Below are positions 10,643 through 21,677 of a DNA stretch of 64,000 nucleotides, piece after piece. Every line of letters begins with the position of its first letter. Position 1 is the stretch's first letter. The notes below the pieces were generated by a model. It did not search any database. It was not told the DNA's origin and was given only the letters and a program-made list of their open reading frames with translations. Location of the stretch: NCBI RefSeq assembly GCF_016545825.1, contig NC_052612.1, forward strand, positions 53,055,738 to 53,119,737, written 5' to 3'. This stretch comes from Eucalyptus grandis. Taxonomy: Eukaryota > Streptophyta > Magnoliopsida > Myrtales > Myrtaceae. The position numbers were made by a program, and so were the translations under genes.

Positions 10643-11857
10643 ATGGAGACAGGTTCAAGTGGTTTTTCTACGATGGCTTCTCCAGTATATACTGGAGAGA
10701 ATTATCAAGCATGGGCTGTTAAAATGAAAGCATTTCTGGAGGGTCATGATCTGTGGGAAGCTGTGGAGGATGATTATGAAGTTGCTCCACTTCCAAATAA
10801 TTCGACCATGAATCAAATCAAGCTTCATAAAGAGAGAACCACAAGGAAAGCCAAGGCAAAATCTTGCATGTATGCTGCTGTCTCGCCTACCGTCTTCACT
10901 AGAATTATGAAGTGTGACTCTGCGAAGGTCATATGGGATTTCTTGAAGGAAGAATATGAAGGAGATGAGAAGATAAGAGGTATGAAGGTGCTGAATCTCT
11001 TGAGAGAATTTGAGAGACAGCAGATGAAGGAATCTGAGTCAGTGAAGGAATACTCAGATAGGCTAGTGGGAATAGCTGATAAAATTAGAGTTTTGGGAAC
11101 TGACTTGAGGGATGATAGGCTTGTTCAGAAGATCCTAATGTCTCTTCCAAAAAAATTTGAAGCTACTATAGCTTCTCTGGAAAACACAAGGGACTTGGCT
11201 GATATAAAACTTGCTGAGTTGCTGAATGCTTTGCAGGCACAGGAGCAAAGAAGACTAATGAGGAGAGAAGATCATGTTGAGGGGGCATTGCAAGCCAAAG
11301 TAAAGGAAAATGATGGAGGCAAAGGGAAGAAATGGATTCAATTTAAGGGAAATGTTGCTGATTCGAAATTTTTACCAAAAGAAGGAAATGCTGGTGGATC
11401 TAGCAAATGGAAAAATAATAAAAGGCCATGTCAGTACTGTGGTGGAACCAACCATAAGTCCTTTAGATGCTGGAAAAGGCCAGATGCGAGGTGCAGAAGA
11501 TGCCACAAGTTGGGTCATATGGAAGCTATTTGCAAAGGGAAAGCCTATCAGCAAATAGGAGAAGCACAAGTGGCAGTGAGTGAAGTTGATGAAGAGCACT
11601 TATTTGTTGCTTCAGCTGGTGAATATTCAGTCGAAAATAGTACATGGCTGATAGATAGTGGTTGTACTAATCACATGACTGGCAACTTAGAGCTATTCAA
11701 GAGCATAAACAAAACAGTAAAGTCCAAAGTCAGAATTGGCAATGGACATCATATTGAAGTTCAGGGTAAAGGTGTAGTTGCTGTTAAAGGAAACCAGGGG
11801 GTGAAGTTAATCAGGGATGTCCTCTTTGTGCCAAACATTGACCGAGAATACTGGTAA
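10643..11857 (+). CDS. Copia gag and protease (5' part of polyprotein)
   Basis: An ATG at 10643 opens a 404-residue frame. The N-terminal two thirds is a UBN2/DUF4219-type gag (YTGENYQAWAVKMKAFLEGH; later LREFERQQMKESESV). Two zinc knuckles follow near 11430-11535 (CQYCGGTNHKSFRC and CRRCHKLGHMEAIC), then the aspartic protease site LIDSGCTNHM near 11650. The frame ends at TAA 11857 after PNIDREYW, where related elements continue into a LLSVGQL-type segment. Local sequence damage therefore separates gag-PR from the rest; the same polyprotein resumes at 11872. Confidence 0.9.
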   Translation: METGSSGFSTMASPVYTGENYQAWAVKMKAFLEGHDLWEAVEDDYEVAPLPNNSTMNQIKLHKERTTRKAKAKSCMYAAVSPTVFTRIMKCDSAKVIWDFLKEEYEGDEKIRGMKVLNLLREFERQQMKESESVKEYSDRLVGIADKIRVLGTDLRDDRLVQKILMSLPKKFEATIASLENTRDLADIKLAELLNALQAQEQRRLMRREDHVEGALQAKVKENDGGKGKKWIQFKGNVADSKFLPKEGNAGGSSKWKNNKRPCQYCGGTNHKSFRCWKRPDARCRRCHKLGHMEAICKGKAYQQIGEAQVAVSEVDEEHLFVASAGEYSVENSTWLIDSGCTNHMTGNLELFKSINKTVKSKVRIGNGHHIEVQGKGVVAVKGNQGVKLIRDVLFVPNIDREYW

Positions 11858-11871
11858 GTGTTGGTCGGTTA

Positions 11872-12730
11872 GTGGAGAAGGGCTATATAGTGAAGTTCGA
11901 AGGAAGGGAATGTCTCATTAAAGATACTGACAGCAATGAAGTCTTGAGAGTTCAAATGAGGGATAAAAGTTTTGTGTTCAAGCTAAATGAGATGCAGCAG
12001 ATGGCTTTGAAGTGTACAGAAGAGAATATAGAGCTGTGGCACAAAAGATTGGGGCATGTTCATAGGAGGAGTATGCTGGTTATGCAGAGAAATGGCCTGG
12101 TAGATGATTTACCAAGCTTGAAGGAAGAGCTTCCATAATGCAGAACCTGCCTTCTTGGCAAACAAACCAGATTTCCCTTCAAAGGAGGAGTCTTGAAGAC
12201 ATATCAAAAGCTAGAATTAGTTCACACTGATGTGTGTGGACCTATGTCTGAACCTTCTTTAAATGGAAGCAGGTATTTTATCACTTTTATTGATGATCTG
12301 ACTAGAATGAGCTAGATCTATTTTCTGCAAGCTAAGACTGAAGTAGCTGATGTATTTATGAAGTTTAAGGCATTAGTTGAAAATCAAAGTGGGAAGAGAA
12401 TCAAAGCTCTCAGGTTAGACAATGGATCTGAGTATACAGCTAACAAATTCAAACTGATTTGTGAGCAAGCTGGAATTGTACAGCAATTTACAGCCCCTTA
12501 CTCACCTCAACGAGAATGGGGTTAGTGAGAGGAAAAATAGAAGTATTATGGAGATGGCCAGATGTTTGATGCAGGGAAGAATTTGCCTAAAAGTTTTTGG
12601 CTGAGGCAGCCAACACTGCTGTATTTCTTTTAAATAGATTACCTACAAAAGCTTTAGAGAAACTAACACCCTCGGGGCTGGCAAGACACTAAACCTTCGT
12701 GAAAAATTTGAAGGTTTTTGGAAGTTTGTG
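11872..12730 (+). pseudogene. Copia integrase region, degraded
   Basis: The 11872-12138 frame contains the GAG-pre-integrase motif LWHKRLGHVHRRSM. The integrase core is readable downstream in shifting frames: HTDVCGPM near 12225, LRLDNGSEY near 12413, then NGVSERKNRS near 12517, supplying the D, D and E of the catalytic triad. A TAA at 12136-12138, a TAG near 12313 and small frameshifts near 12510 and 12580 interrupt it. Confidence 0.85.
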
Positions 12731-14590
12731 TTATACTCATATTCCCGATGTCAAAAGGATAAGCTTGATAAAAAGGTTGAGATTGGAATTTTTGTTGGAT
12801 ATAGCTCTCAATCAAAGGCTTACAGAATTTTCTATCCAAAGACAAGGAAGATTCGTGAGCAGAGATGTTATGTTCTTAGAGGAAGATGAATGGAATTGGT
12901 TAAATGGAAGGAACACTGAATTGAAGCACTTTGAAAGACAACCTGAAAGCGATGTGGAGACTAATGAAATTACAGGGGAAATGGAAGAAAATATAGATGA
13001 TGAACTTGTAAGAGGCACAAGGTCACTTGCTGAGATCTATGAAAGGAGTAATGTGGCAGTGCTCGAACCATCAAATTTTGCTTAAGCCAAGGAAGATCAG
13101 AAGTGGTTTGCAGCAATGCAGGAGGAGATGACAATGATTCAAAAAAATCAGACTTGGGAATTGGTAGACAGGCCATTAAATAAGAATGTAATTGGAGTTA
13201 AGTGGGTCTTTAGGACAAAACTCAATCCTGATGGCTCTGTTAACAAGTATAAAGCAAGGCTGGTTGTGAAAGGCTATGCTCAGGTATGGGGAGTAGACTA
13301 TTCTGAAACTTTTGCTCCAGTTGCAAGGCTGGACACAGTAAGACTCCTGTTAGCTATTGCAGCCGAGAAGGGTTGGACTATTTTTCAGCTTGATGTCAAG
13401 TCTGCATTTCTAAATGGTGAGCTTGAAGAGGAAATTTTTATTGAACAACCTGAAGGGTTCTGTGTTAAAGGGCAAGAAGAGAGTGTATACAAATTGCACA
13501 AAGCTTTATATGGACTGAAGCAAGCTCCAAGAGCTGGTATGAAAAAATTGATCGATATCTACTTTTGGATTTAGGTTTTAAAAGGAGCTTGAGTGAGTTC
13601 ACTCTTTATATTAAGAAAGTGAATCATAGTGTGGTAGTTCTGTCTCTATATGTGGATGATCTTTTGGTAACGGGAAATGATGTTCAGCTGATAGAAAATG
13701 TTAAGCAAGGCTTATTTGCTGGTTTTGAGATGACAGACTTAGGAAAAATGGCTTACTTCTTAGGTCTGGAAATCAAGCAAAGTCCTTATGAAATCTTCAT
13801 CTGTCAGAGGAAGTACTTAAAGGAAATTTTGAAGAAGGTTCAGATGGAAGAATGTCGAAGTGTCGGTACACCTATGGCAGCAAAGAGAAGTTGCGGAAGA
13901 GTGATGGAACCGAAGCTGTGGATGTCTCGATGTACAGAAGTCTAATAGGTTGTCTCATGTACCTCACAGCAACCAGACCAGACATTCTATTTGCTGTAAG
14001 TGTTATGTCCAGATTTATGAGTGATCCAAGTCAGCTTCATTTGATTGCAGCTAAAAGGATTTTAAGGTATTTGAAAGGAACCATGTTTTTTGGAGTGAAG
14101 TTTCGAATGAGTCAAGAATTCAATCTACAAGGTTATTCTGATAGTGATTGGGCTGGCTCGATGGATGATATGAAGAGTACATCTGGGTACTGTTTCAGTT
14201 TAGGATCAGCTTGTTTCACTTGGTGTTCTAAAAAGCAAGAAATTGTAGCTCAATCTACTGCAGAAGCAGAGTTTATAGCTGCTACTGCAGTTGCAAATCA
14301 AGCCTTATGGCTGAAGAAGATAATGAAAGATCTTTGGCTGAACTCCAATGAATATATCAAGATCAATGTGGATAACCAAGCTGCAATTGCAATATCTTAG
14401 AACCCAGTTTTTCATGGCAAAACTAAGCATTTCAAGGTCAAGTTCTTCTTTCTACGTGAGGTGCAACAAAATGGTGAGGTCATGCTGGTTTATTGCAAAT
14501 CTGAAGATCAACTTGCTGATATGTTTACTAAACCACTTCAAGTTGGAAGATTTGAAGCATTGAGAAAGAAAATTGGAGTATGCAGCAGCT
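12731..14590 (+). pseudogene. Copia reverse transcriptase and RNase H, frameshifted
   Basis: The RT starts near 13090 ([47 protein letters not shown]) and contains the active site LYVDDLLVTGND near 13650. A one-base loss near 13535 (AGAGCTGGTATG where a TGG codon is expected) shifts the frame between 13116-13574 and 13565-13945, and another shift leads to 13852-14400. The RNase H part has DSDWAGSMDD, STSGYCFSLG and AQSTAEAEF. A TAG at 14398 cuts the last segment, which continues as HGKTKHF and DMFTKPL. Confidence 0.9.
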
Positions 14591-14609
14591 ACTGATCCAA
14601 GGAGGAGTT

Positions 14610-14962
14610 TGTTGGATTTTTTATGTCTCAGTGCTGCTGTTTTTAGACTAAAGCTTCTCTGTTTTGTTTTATATTGTTTTAGTTTATTTTCTTACTTAGT
14701 CAATTATGTTATGCAGTTGTTGTTGTGTTATTTAGGAAGTTAAGTACTTGTTCGGGTGCAGTTACAAGCTGAACGTGTGTGTGTGCAGTTATTTTTTTTC
14801 TTTTTGGTTTAAGTCGTGTTTTGTACTTGACTTTTTACTAGAGAACTGTAGAAGGCAGTTTTTATGCTCTGTTCTCTCTGTTTCCTCTGTTTTTCTTCTT
14901 TCTTCCTCGATATCTATAGTTCTGGCATTTCTGCTTCTTTGCTGCTTTGATTAGCATCAACA
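14610..14962 (+). repeat. 3' LTR of copia element 1
   Basis: This is a near-identical copy of 10216-10565, preceded by the polypurine tract AAGGAGGAGTT (14599-14609) and followed by TAACC (14963-14967). Confidence 0.95.
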
Positions 14963-15880
14963 TAACCACACGCTTTGCAGGTGATTGGAGTAGTCTTCTC
15001 GCTCCATATGCCTATATATTCATGATTGGAGTAATAGAAAAGATGATTCGGCACAGTTATTGACGTGGATGTTTAATAAACAGGACTAGCATCAACCTTT
15101 GGTGTTTTGTATGTGATCATGGAAAATCACCTGAATGGTTTAACCTCAAACCCAACAATTGTTGTGGCCCCTGTTTAATTATCTTGGTGAAACTCGACAG
15201 TGAACGAAAAGTGGTCGTAGATAAAATATCTCTGCTCCCTACTGTGCAAAAAGTATTCAGTCGTTACGTATCCACAAACACTTGCATATTTTAAACACCT
15301 AAAAGAGAGAGAGAATGCCAAGATTGGTACTCGCTCCAGCATAATGTGCTTTGAAGCCAACAGGAAAGCCACGTCGATGCGCAGTGAAATTGTGCTGTTC
15401 AAGCCTTTCTAATGGAACCACCAGAGGGAGATAGTCCAACACCCTGCCATTTATGCATGTGTCATCCAACAGTTCCAGATCATTAAGTTACAGCAGTTCT
15501 TGCTCTGCATGCATTTTATGCTAATCAGTGCTTACATGTTCACTCGATACTCGTCATCCATCTTTTTTTTGAAATTTTTGGCCTCTTTTGCATCAAGAAT
15601 CTTTTGACAGAGAATTTTGCACTACTCGCCTACTCCCATTCTTATCTGAGATAAAAAGAAGCAATCAGGTGATTAAAAGGAAACGTGCTCCCTCCTATCT
15701 TCAAGCCAGGCAGTATGTAAGTTTATAAGGTTTGTCCGTACATGCATATACACGTACTTACGTAATCTACCTCATAAGGAGAGTTTTCACTGCGATCACC
15801 ACGAAGAAATTGTCCAAGATTCTCCGCACCACCAACAATATGGAAAGGTCGACAGTAACCAAGGGAGTAAAAAGAGTAAG

Positions 15881-17280
15881 TGTTGACACCTAAATTTTGA
15901 TTATGTTTTTAATTAGGCCTTAATTTCTTTTATTTTCCTTCTCTCTTTTTTTCAGATAATGAAAAACAAATAACAAAAACAACAAAAAAATAAATAAAAA
16001 CAAAGAAAAACAAAAGCAGCCGGTCGGGCTGGGCCTTCAAGCCCAGCCCCTCATTTTTCTCCCGCAGGCCCCCCCACGGCCCGGCCCGTGTGACCCGGCC
16101 CGGCCCCCCTTCTCCTGCTTGTCTCCCTCCTTGCATTGTCTTCTTCCTTAAGTAGCACGCACCGGAGATTGGACGCGCGCGACGCCAGAAAGGAGGAGAG
16201 GACGGTGACGTATGACGCTGCAAGCAGAAGAGACGCGTCTTCAATACGAGGCGGCCTAGCTAGAGCCACCTCGACAGATGGGATGCCTATTTGGCCGGTG
16301 GAGGCCATTCGGTGTGTGAGGACCGGTGGTCAAAGCTCCGTCGACCGGCCACCCCCTCACCTATAAATAGGCCTCTCCCGACGATGGCAAAGGACACACT
16401 GAGAGAGATCGAAAGCGGGCGAGCGTCACAAGCTTCCCTTGAGAGACTTCAGGGGAGGCCCGAGCGCTCGCAAGCCCAGATCTAAGGGAGAGGGAAGAGA
16501 TCGAAATCGGAGGAGAGGAGGTTTCAGAGGACCAGATTTGAGAAGTTGAAGACTCACCGTCATTGACCCATCGCGACCACCCCTCCCTACAGTCACTCCA
16601 CCCCACGACGCCGTCACCTCGAAGGCCCCTACCACTGTGCCGTCGCTACGCTGTTGTCTCCCTTGATGCCAGCCGCTTCTTCCCCGATGCAGATCTACAG
16701 TTGTCTGAAGACTCATCTGAATCAAAACCCTCCATCGCATAATCGACTGGTACAGTCCGCCGAGATAGGTATGAGCTCAGTCGCCGCCTGCCATCGTATG
16801 CCATAGCCGCCTTTGTCGCCGTTGCTCGAAGGCTTCCCCCCTTTTTCGAAACCCTAGCCTCTATCACCGCGAAATCGGGTCGACCCCATGACCTGGTTCT
16901 CTAGGGTTTCGTCAATCCGAGTCGGGTGGTCAAATTGGATTCGGAGCTCGGGCCGGGCGCCCCATTTTGTTTAAAAATAGGCCTGTCTTGCGGGCCGAGC
17001 ATATTAGCCTCCACAAGCGACCGCCCTGATCGAGTGCCAAAGAAAAAAGAGGTCGCAACAGCTTGGCAACTTCGCTGGGGACTTGAAGACTTAGGCCTTT
17101 TTTATCTTGTTTAAATGCTTTGCTAACTTGGTTTTTTTTCTATGCAGGTTAGTAGCTTTTTTTTTTTTTTTTTTACTTCGTTAAAATAAAATGTCTTGTG
17201 ATTATAAACTGTTGTGCATGCTTTACTGTTTTAACATTACACATGGCACACATAACTCGGTCGCCGGATTTGGGCTGTCA
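15881..17280 (+). mobile_element. Ty3/gypsy-type LTR (15881-17060) plus start of internal region
   Basis: The sequence starts TGTTGACACCTAAATTTTG and the LTR appears to end GTCGCAACA at 17060, about 1,180 bp. It is directly followed by CTTGGCAACTTCGCTGGGGAC, the primer-site region typical of plant gypsy elements. A TATA box (CTATAAATAGG) lies near 16361. The GC-rich middle (16020-16900) produces many chance ORFs on both strands. About 220 bp of internal sequence remain, with no gag or pol and no 3' LTR, so the element is truncated. It interrupts the first recognisable TM9SF exon of copy A. Confidence 0.7.
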
Positions 17281-17627
17281 TAAGATATTTAGGATGGTGT
17301 TAAGAAAGATACGACTTCAAATGCAAGACAGCGTTGTAGAGGTTGCCTTTCTTTTCTCCAAATTTCTTTAGATAGAGCCGAGGTTAAAAGGGTATGCTGC
17401 CAATGCAAAACTGCAACATGTGGACACCCTTTTAATTTCAACAAGCCTTCACAGTTAGAAATTGAGCCGCACGTTCCATGTGCATGTCTTTGTGCTTGCC
17501 ATTTTCTTTAAAAGTAAAGTAATTTCTTTACTTTTACTCAGTCTTTTTTATTGGCCCATGGCAATTTAAGGTAGGTTATTCGAGTTCCAGTTTATATGCG
17601 ATGGGAGAAGATGATATCCAGTTTATT
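17281..17627. other. Unassigned spacer
   Basis: AT-rich sequence between the truncated gypsy element and duplication copy C. No ORF or repeat is recognised. Confidence 0.5.
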
Positions 17628-18254
17628 CTGAAGATACGCTACTCTATGTGTGGCCATATTCCATGAAGGTAGCAGAAATGGGGCCTTACCTGGAAATCAA
17701 TGTCGTATGTAAATATAACCTCCTTCCTTTCTTCGACCTCTTGAGGGTTTGTAGAGCTAGTAACCACACGCTTTGCATGAGGATTACAGGTGATTGGAGT
17801 AGCCTTCTCGCTCCATATGCCTATATATTCATGTCTGACACTACAGTAATAAAAAGATGATTTGGCACAGTTATTGACATGGATGTTTAATAAACAGGAC
17901 TAGCATCAACCTTTGGTGTTTTATATGTGATCATGGAAAATCACCTGAATGGTTTAACCTCAAACCCAACAATTGTTGTGGCCCCTGTTTCATTATCTTG
18001 GTGATACTCGACAGTGAACGACAAGTGATTGTAGATAAAATATCTTTGCTCCCTACTCTGCAAAAAGTATTGTCGTTACGTATCCACAAACACTTGCATA
18101 TTTTAAACACCTAAAAGATAGGGAATGCCAAGATTGGCACTCACTCCAGCATAATGTGCTTTGAAGCCAACAGGAAAGCCACATCGATGTGCCGTGAAAT
18201 TGTTCTATGCAAGCCATTCTAATGGAACCACCAGAGGGAGATAGTCCAACACCC

Positions 18255-18331
18255 TATTGAAGATCACCGCCTCTCTCTCTCCTGGAGTTCTCTAGATCTC
18301 TCTCTCTAGAGTTCTCCATATCTCCCTCCTC

Positions 18332-18373
<42 letters not shown>

Positions 18374-18800
18374 GATTTCTCTAGATCTCTCCTTTCTCCA
18401 TAATGTTCTAGCAAAATCCATCAAGAAAAGCTGCACCACTTCTAGACTTCTCCAAATAAATCAAGTTGTGAGGCTATAATAAAATAATAATAATACTTCT
18501 AGAATAGTGTAGAAAGCTAGTAAAGTCACCAACTTTCCATCCTATAAATAGGAGCAACTTGCTCCTCATTTGAGTGTCCAACTAAGAGTGTGTGAGTAAG
18601 AAGTCCAAGGGGGTGTGTGGGTGTGGGTGTGTGTGCAGGGGTCTTGAGAGTGTGTTGAGTAGAGTGTGCTATGTATGCACGTGAGTGAGAGAAATTTTGT
18701 AGAGTTGTCTGAGTATTGTATGTGGTGTGAGAAAATATTGTAATAGTGAAAGTTATATTTTGTAAATTATATTTGTATCACATTTCCGCAAGATTCAACA
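18255..18800 (+). repeat. 5' LTR of gag-only element
   Basis: The LTR contains a (CT)n run (about 18331-18373) and a TATA box CTATAAATAGG near 18542, followed by a GT-rich transcribed part. The first base pair is TA instead of TG. The microsatellite accounts for most of the length difference from the 3' LTR. Confidence 0.9.
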
Positions 18801-19009
18801 AGTGGTATCGGAGCAGGTTGTCGGAAACCATGTGAAGACAGTGGTCGGGGACCATTGTAAGTGAGCAAGGCGGTTAGGGATCGTTGAGCCAAGGAGTGAA
18901 GAAGCGAAGGATGTCGGAGTTCTGCCAGTGCACAATCTAGGAGTGTGAAGTCGATTGGTCTGGGACCAGGCTTGCTCGGTATAGTGCGAGCCATTATACT
19001 CAAGTCATG

Positions 19010-19876
19010 ATGGCGGATTTCTTGAGTTCGGTGAACGGCATGGAGAAGCTCAACAACTTCAATTATAATAATTGGAGTACCCGCATGCGGTATTATTTTC
19101 TTGGACAAGATTTTGGAATATCATTGGGCGCAACAACACCACACCACCCACAAATGATAGTGATTTAAGAAAGTGGAACGTCAAGTCAAGGTAAGGCTCT
19201 TTACATTCTTGCCATGACTGTTGAAGATGAATTATTGCAACACATAAAGAGTGCGAAGACCCCGAAGGAGGCTTGGGATAACTTGGCGATGCTGTTTGCA
19301 AGGAAAAACGATGCCAAGTTACGATGCCAAGTTACAATGCCTGGAAAATGAGCTCCTCTCGGTCTCGCAACAAAGTATGATGGTAAGTCAATAATTTTCT
19401 AAAGTTCAATCTATTTGCGAAGAAATTTCAAAATTAAATCTTGAGAATGCCATCTTTGAGACAAGAATGAGAAGAATAATAATTCATGGGTTAAGGCCGG
19501 AATATAATGGTATTTTACGGCCACCCGTGGATGGGCAAATGAGCCAACTCTAATTGAGTTGGAAAATATATTGGCCAATCAAGAGGCCTTAGATAAACAA
19601 ATTCCTAAGGTTACAATTAAAGATGATGAAAGTGCCCTCTTCAATAATAAACGAGGGTTCAAGGGTCAGAATAGAAATAGAGCAGGTGCAAGAGATGGCA
19701 AACCATGGAAAAATCATGAAAATTAGCGGAGGCAACCGGAAGAGAAGGGTTATCAGCCAAGGGGAGCTCATCAAGATTGCGACAACAATGACGGTGACGA
19801 AGACAAGAGCAACAAAAGGCGTAGCAAATGGTGCTACGTTTGTGGCAAGGTAGGACATATTGCCAGATTCTGTTGA
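19010..19876 (+). pseudogene. Copia-type gag with zinc knuckle, broken
   Basis: An ATG at 19010 starts MADFLSSVNGMEKLNNFNY followed by NNWSTRMRYYF, typical of copia gag. The frame is hit by a stop near 19170 and several shifts. Further gag phrases are readable (LYILAMTVEDELLQH, KTPKEAWDNLAMLFA). It ends in a zinc knuckle CYVCGKVGHIARFC near 19832-19876, directly followed by TGA. Confidence 0.75.
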
Positions 19877-20750
19877 TACAGGCGAGAAGAAGGAAATATC
19901 GTCACTTCCTACAAGAAGGAGATTGAAAGAGAAGAAGAATGGGACTTTCAAGCGCCTGTTGCACTGAAGGAACGAGAAGAGCTCGCAACTGCTTGTATAA
20001 TTGAGTTGGATGATTCGATGGGTACTAACACAACCCCGAATAAGAGCAAGCCAAGGGACAACTTGAAGAAGCAACTAACAATGCCAACAAATAGTCATGA
20101 AAAGAAACTGCAAGAGATGCAGGAGATGATAAAGAAGCTAAAAGTTGAGAAGGCAAAGATGGAGAATATGATGAAAAAGAGGGACGAGATGCTGAGGCAG
20201 AAGAATTGAGAGCTCAAGGCAAAAGTTAGGGAGCTAGAGAAGTTCCGATGTGAGTTCAAGAAGCTGCAGAAGCTTCAGGATCTCAAGCCCGCTATGATGT
20301 TCCCAATTGGTCATACTAAGAGAGATATCAAACACATGAAGGAGAAGAAGAAAGGTTTCTTTGAGGAAAGGAGGCCATCTACACCCTACATCCCAATGGT
20401 GCAAGGATAGGTGGAATAAGATCGAGGAGAAGAAATTTTATGAGAAAAAGGATCAAGATATCTCCACTAAAGTGCTTCGAATGGGACTAAATCGGTTGAA
20501 GCACGAAATGAAAGTCACGAATGAGAGGGTTGACCAGGTGAGTTCCAATCTCAAAATTCTTAGAGGAGATATGTTGAATACGAAGACCAAATTGAGTAAG
20601 AAGAAGGAAAATGAGACTAAAGGACAGAATGAATTAGCATTACAAAAATTCAAGAATCACAAAACTCAATGGAAAGTCGCAGCAAGAGAAGCAACTGAAG
20701 ATGGAGCCATAGAGCCATCCACATCTGAGGAAAGCTTCGCAATATGCTGA
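19877..20750 (+). pseudogene. Lysine/glutamate-rich coiled-coil region in gag-only element
   Basis: Two + strand frames (20006-20209 and 20361-20750) are separated by a TGA and a shift. They are dominated by Lys, Glu and Met in a heptad-like pattern (KKLQEMQEMIKKLKVEK; RLKHEMKVTNERVDQVSSN) and end NTSEES-like just before the polypurine tract. They occupy the place where pol would be. I recognise no enzyme domain; a long coiled coil is the only prediction. It may be a captured host fragment or a lineage-specific extension of gag. Confidence 0.55.
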
Positions 20751-20830
20751 ATGGAGGAAGACAGTTGAAGAGTCCAAAAGCAATATCAGCACGGCTACTA
20801 TATCGAGAGAGAGTAGTCGGTGAGGGGGAG

Positions 20831-21352
20831 TGTTGAAGATCACTGCCTCTCTCTCTCTCCTAGAGTTCTCTAAATCTCTCTCTAGAGTTCTCCATATCTC
20901 TCTCCTCCAGATTTCTCTCTCTCTCTTTCTCTGCATTTCTCTAGATCTCTCCTTTCTCCAGAATGTTCTAGCAAAATCCATCAAGAAAAGCTGCACAACT
21001 TCTAGACTTCTCCAAATAAATCTAGTTGTGAGGCTATAATAAAATAATAATAATACTTCTAGAATAGTGTAGAAAGTTAGGAAAGTCACCAACTTTCCAT
21101 CCTATAAATAGGAGCAACTTGCTCCTCATTTGAGTGTCCAACTAAGAGTGTGTGAGTAAGAAGTCCAAAGGGGGGTGTGGGTGTGTGTAGGGGTCTTGAG
21201 AGTGTGTTGAGTAGAGTGTGCTATGTATGCATGTGAGTGAGAGAAATTGTGTAGAGTTGTCTGAGTATTGTATGTGGTGTGAGAAAATATTGTAATAGTG
21301 AAAGTTATATTTTGTAAATTATATTTGTACCACGTTTCCGCAAGATTCAACA
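20831..21352 (+). repeat. 3' LTR of gag-only element
   Basis: This matches 18255-18800, is preceded by the purine tract GTGAGGGGGAG and followed by CATCC. The TATA box is at about 21101. Confidence 0.9.
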
Positions 21353-21677
21353 CATCCTGCCATTTATGATGTGTCATCCAACAGTTCCAGATCATTAAGT
21401 TACAGCAGTTCTTGCTCTGCATGCATTTTATGCTAATCAGTGCTTACATGTTCACTCGATACTCGTCATCCATCTTTTTTTGAAATTTTTGGCCTCTTTT
21501 GCATCAAGAATCTTTTGACAGAGAATTTTGCACCGCTCGCCTACTCCCATTCTTATCTGAGATAAAAAGAAGCAATCAGGTGATCAAAAGGAAACGTGCT
21601 CCCTCCTATCTTCAAGCCAGGCAGTATGTAAGTTTATAAGGATTGTCTGTACATGCATATACACGTACTTATGTAAC

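Larger units (their letters stand above)
10216..14962 (+). mobile_element. Ty1/copia LTR retrotransposon 1 (4,747 bp)
   Basis: A complete element lies between 5-bp target duplications TAACC (10211-10215 and 14963-14967). LTRs of 350 and 353 bp start TGTTGG and end CAACA and differ at about four sites plus one T-run indel, so the insertion is recent. Domain order gag, protease, integrase, RT, RNase H defines Ty1/copia. The polyprotein has several frameshifts and stops, so this copy is not autonomous. It sits in the fifth TM9SF exon of copy A. Confidence 0.95.
1..15409. repeat. Segmental duplication, copy A
   Basis: This stretch matches 26487-49211 (copy B) in the same order and orientation. 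The match starts at or before the window edge and ends inside a TM9SF exon near 15409. By eye most blocks are about 90-95% identical. Copy A lacks about 1.6 kb and about 3.0 kb present in B (junctions near 1041 and 2890), lacks the 7.7-kb copia element of B, and carries its own copia insertion at 10216-14962. Shared content is the TM9SF 3' half, two histidine-rich loci and the TM9SF 5' exons. Confidence 0.9.
9830..15880 (-). pseudogene. TM9SF/nonaspanin 5' half, copy A (split by copia element)
   Basis: Six - strand exons follow the family's luminal domain in order: 15771-15880 (YCRPFHIVGG, AENLGQFLRGD, ENSPYE), 15536-15645 (IRMGVGE, CKILCQKILDAKEAKNF, DDEYRVNM), 15335-15443 (LDYLPLVVP, GFPVGFKAHYAG), 15131-15243 (YFIYDHFSFTVEF, IVGFEVKPF), then an exon split by the copia element (14968 to about 15035 plus 10141-10215; NPQEVKERKEVIFTYDVDFQ), and 9909-9991 (ESDVKR, ADDLIHWFSI). 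Splice phases join correctly, for example PF plus Ser plus KHE across introns. Damage includes TAG in the second exon (a Trp in relatives), TAA in the fourth (GAA in copies B and C), a GC instead of GT donor after the third, an 11-bp deletion and a lost acceptor in the fifth. After HWFSI at 9909 the sequence is unrelated; the 3' half is inverted at 281-738. Confidence 0.85.
18255..21352 (+). mobile_element. Gag-only (TR-GAG-like) LTR element, 3,098 bp
   Basis: LTRs of 546 and 522 bp end in GATTCAACA; the 3' LTR begins TGTTGAAGATC, and the 5' copy has TATTGAAGATC. Target duplications are CACCC (18250-18254) and CATCC (21353-21357), one mismatch. The primer site TGGTATCGGAGC (18803-18814) resembles the initiator-Met type with one change. 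The 2-kb interior encodes a copia-type gag and a lysine-rich coiled-coil region, with no protease, integrase, RT or RNase H, so it must depend on enzymes from elsewhere. Confidence 0.85.

Noticed and set aside
16051..17114. Cluster of GC-rich ORFs on both strands
   Set aside because: They overlap the gypsy-type LTR with its TATA box and primer-site neighbour; none resembles a protein family.
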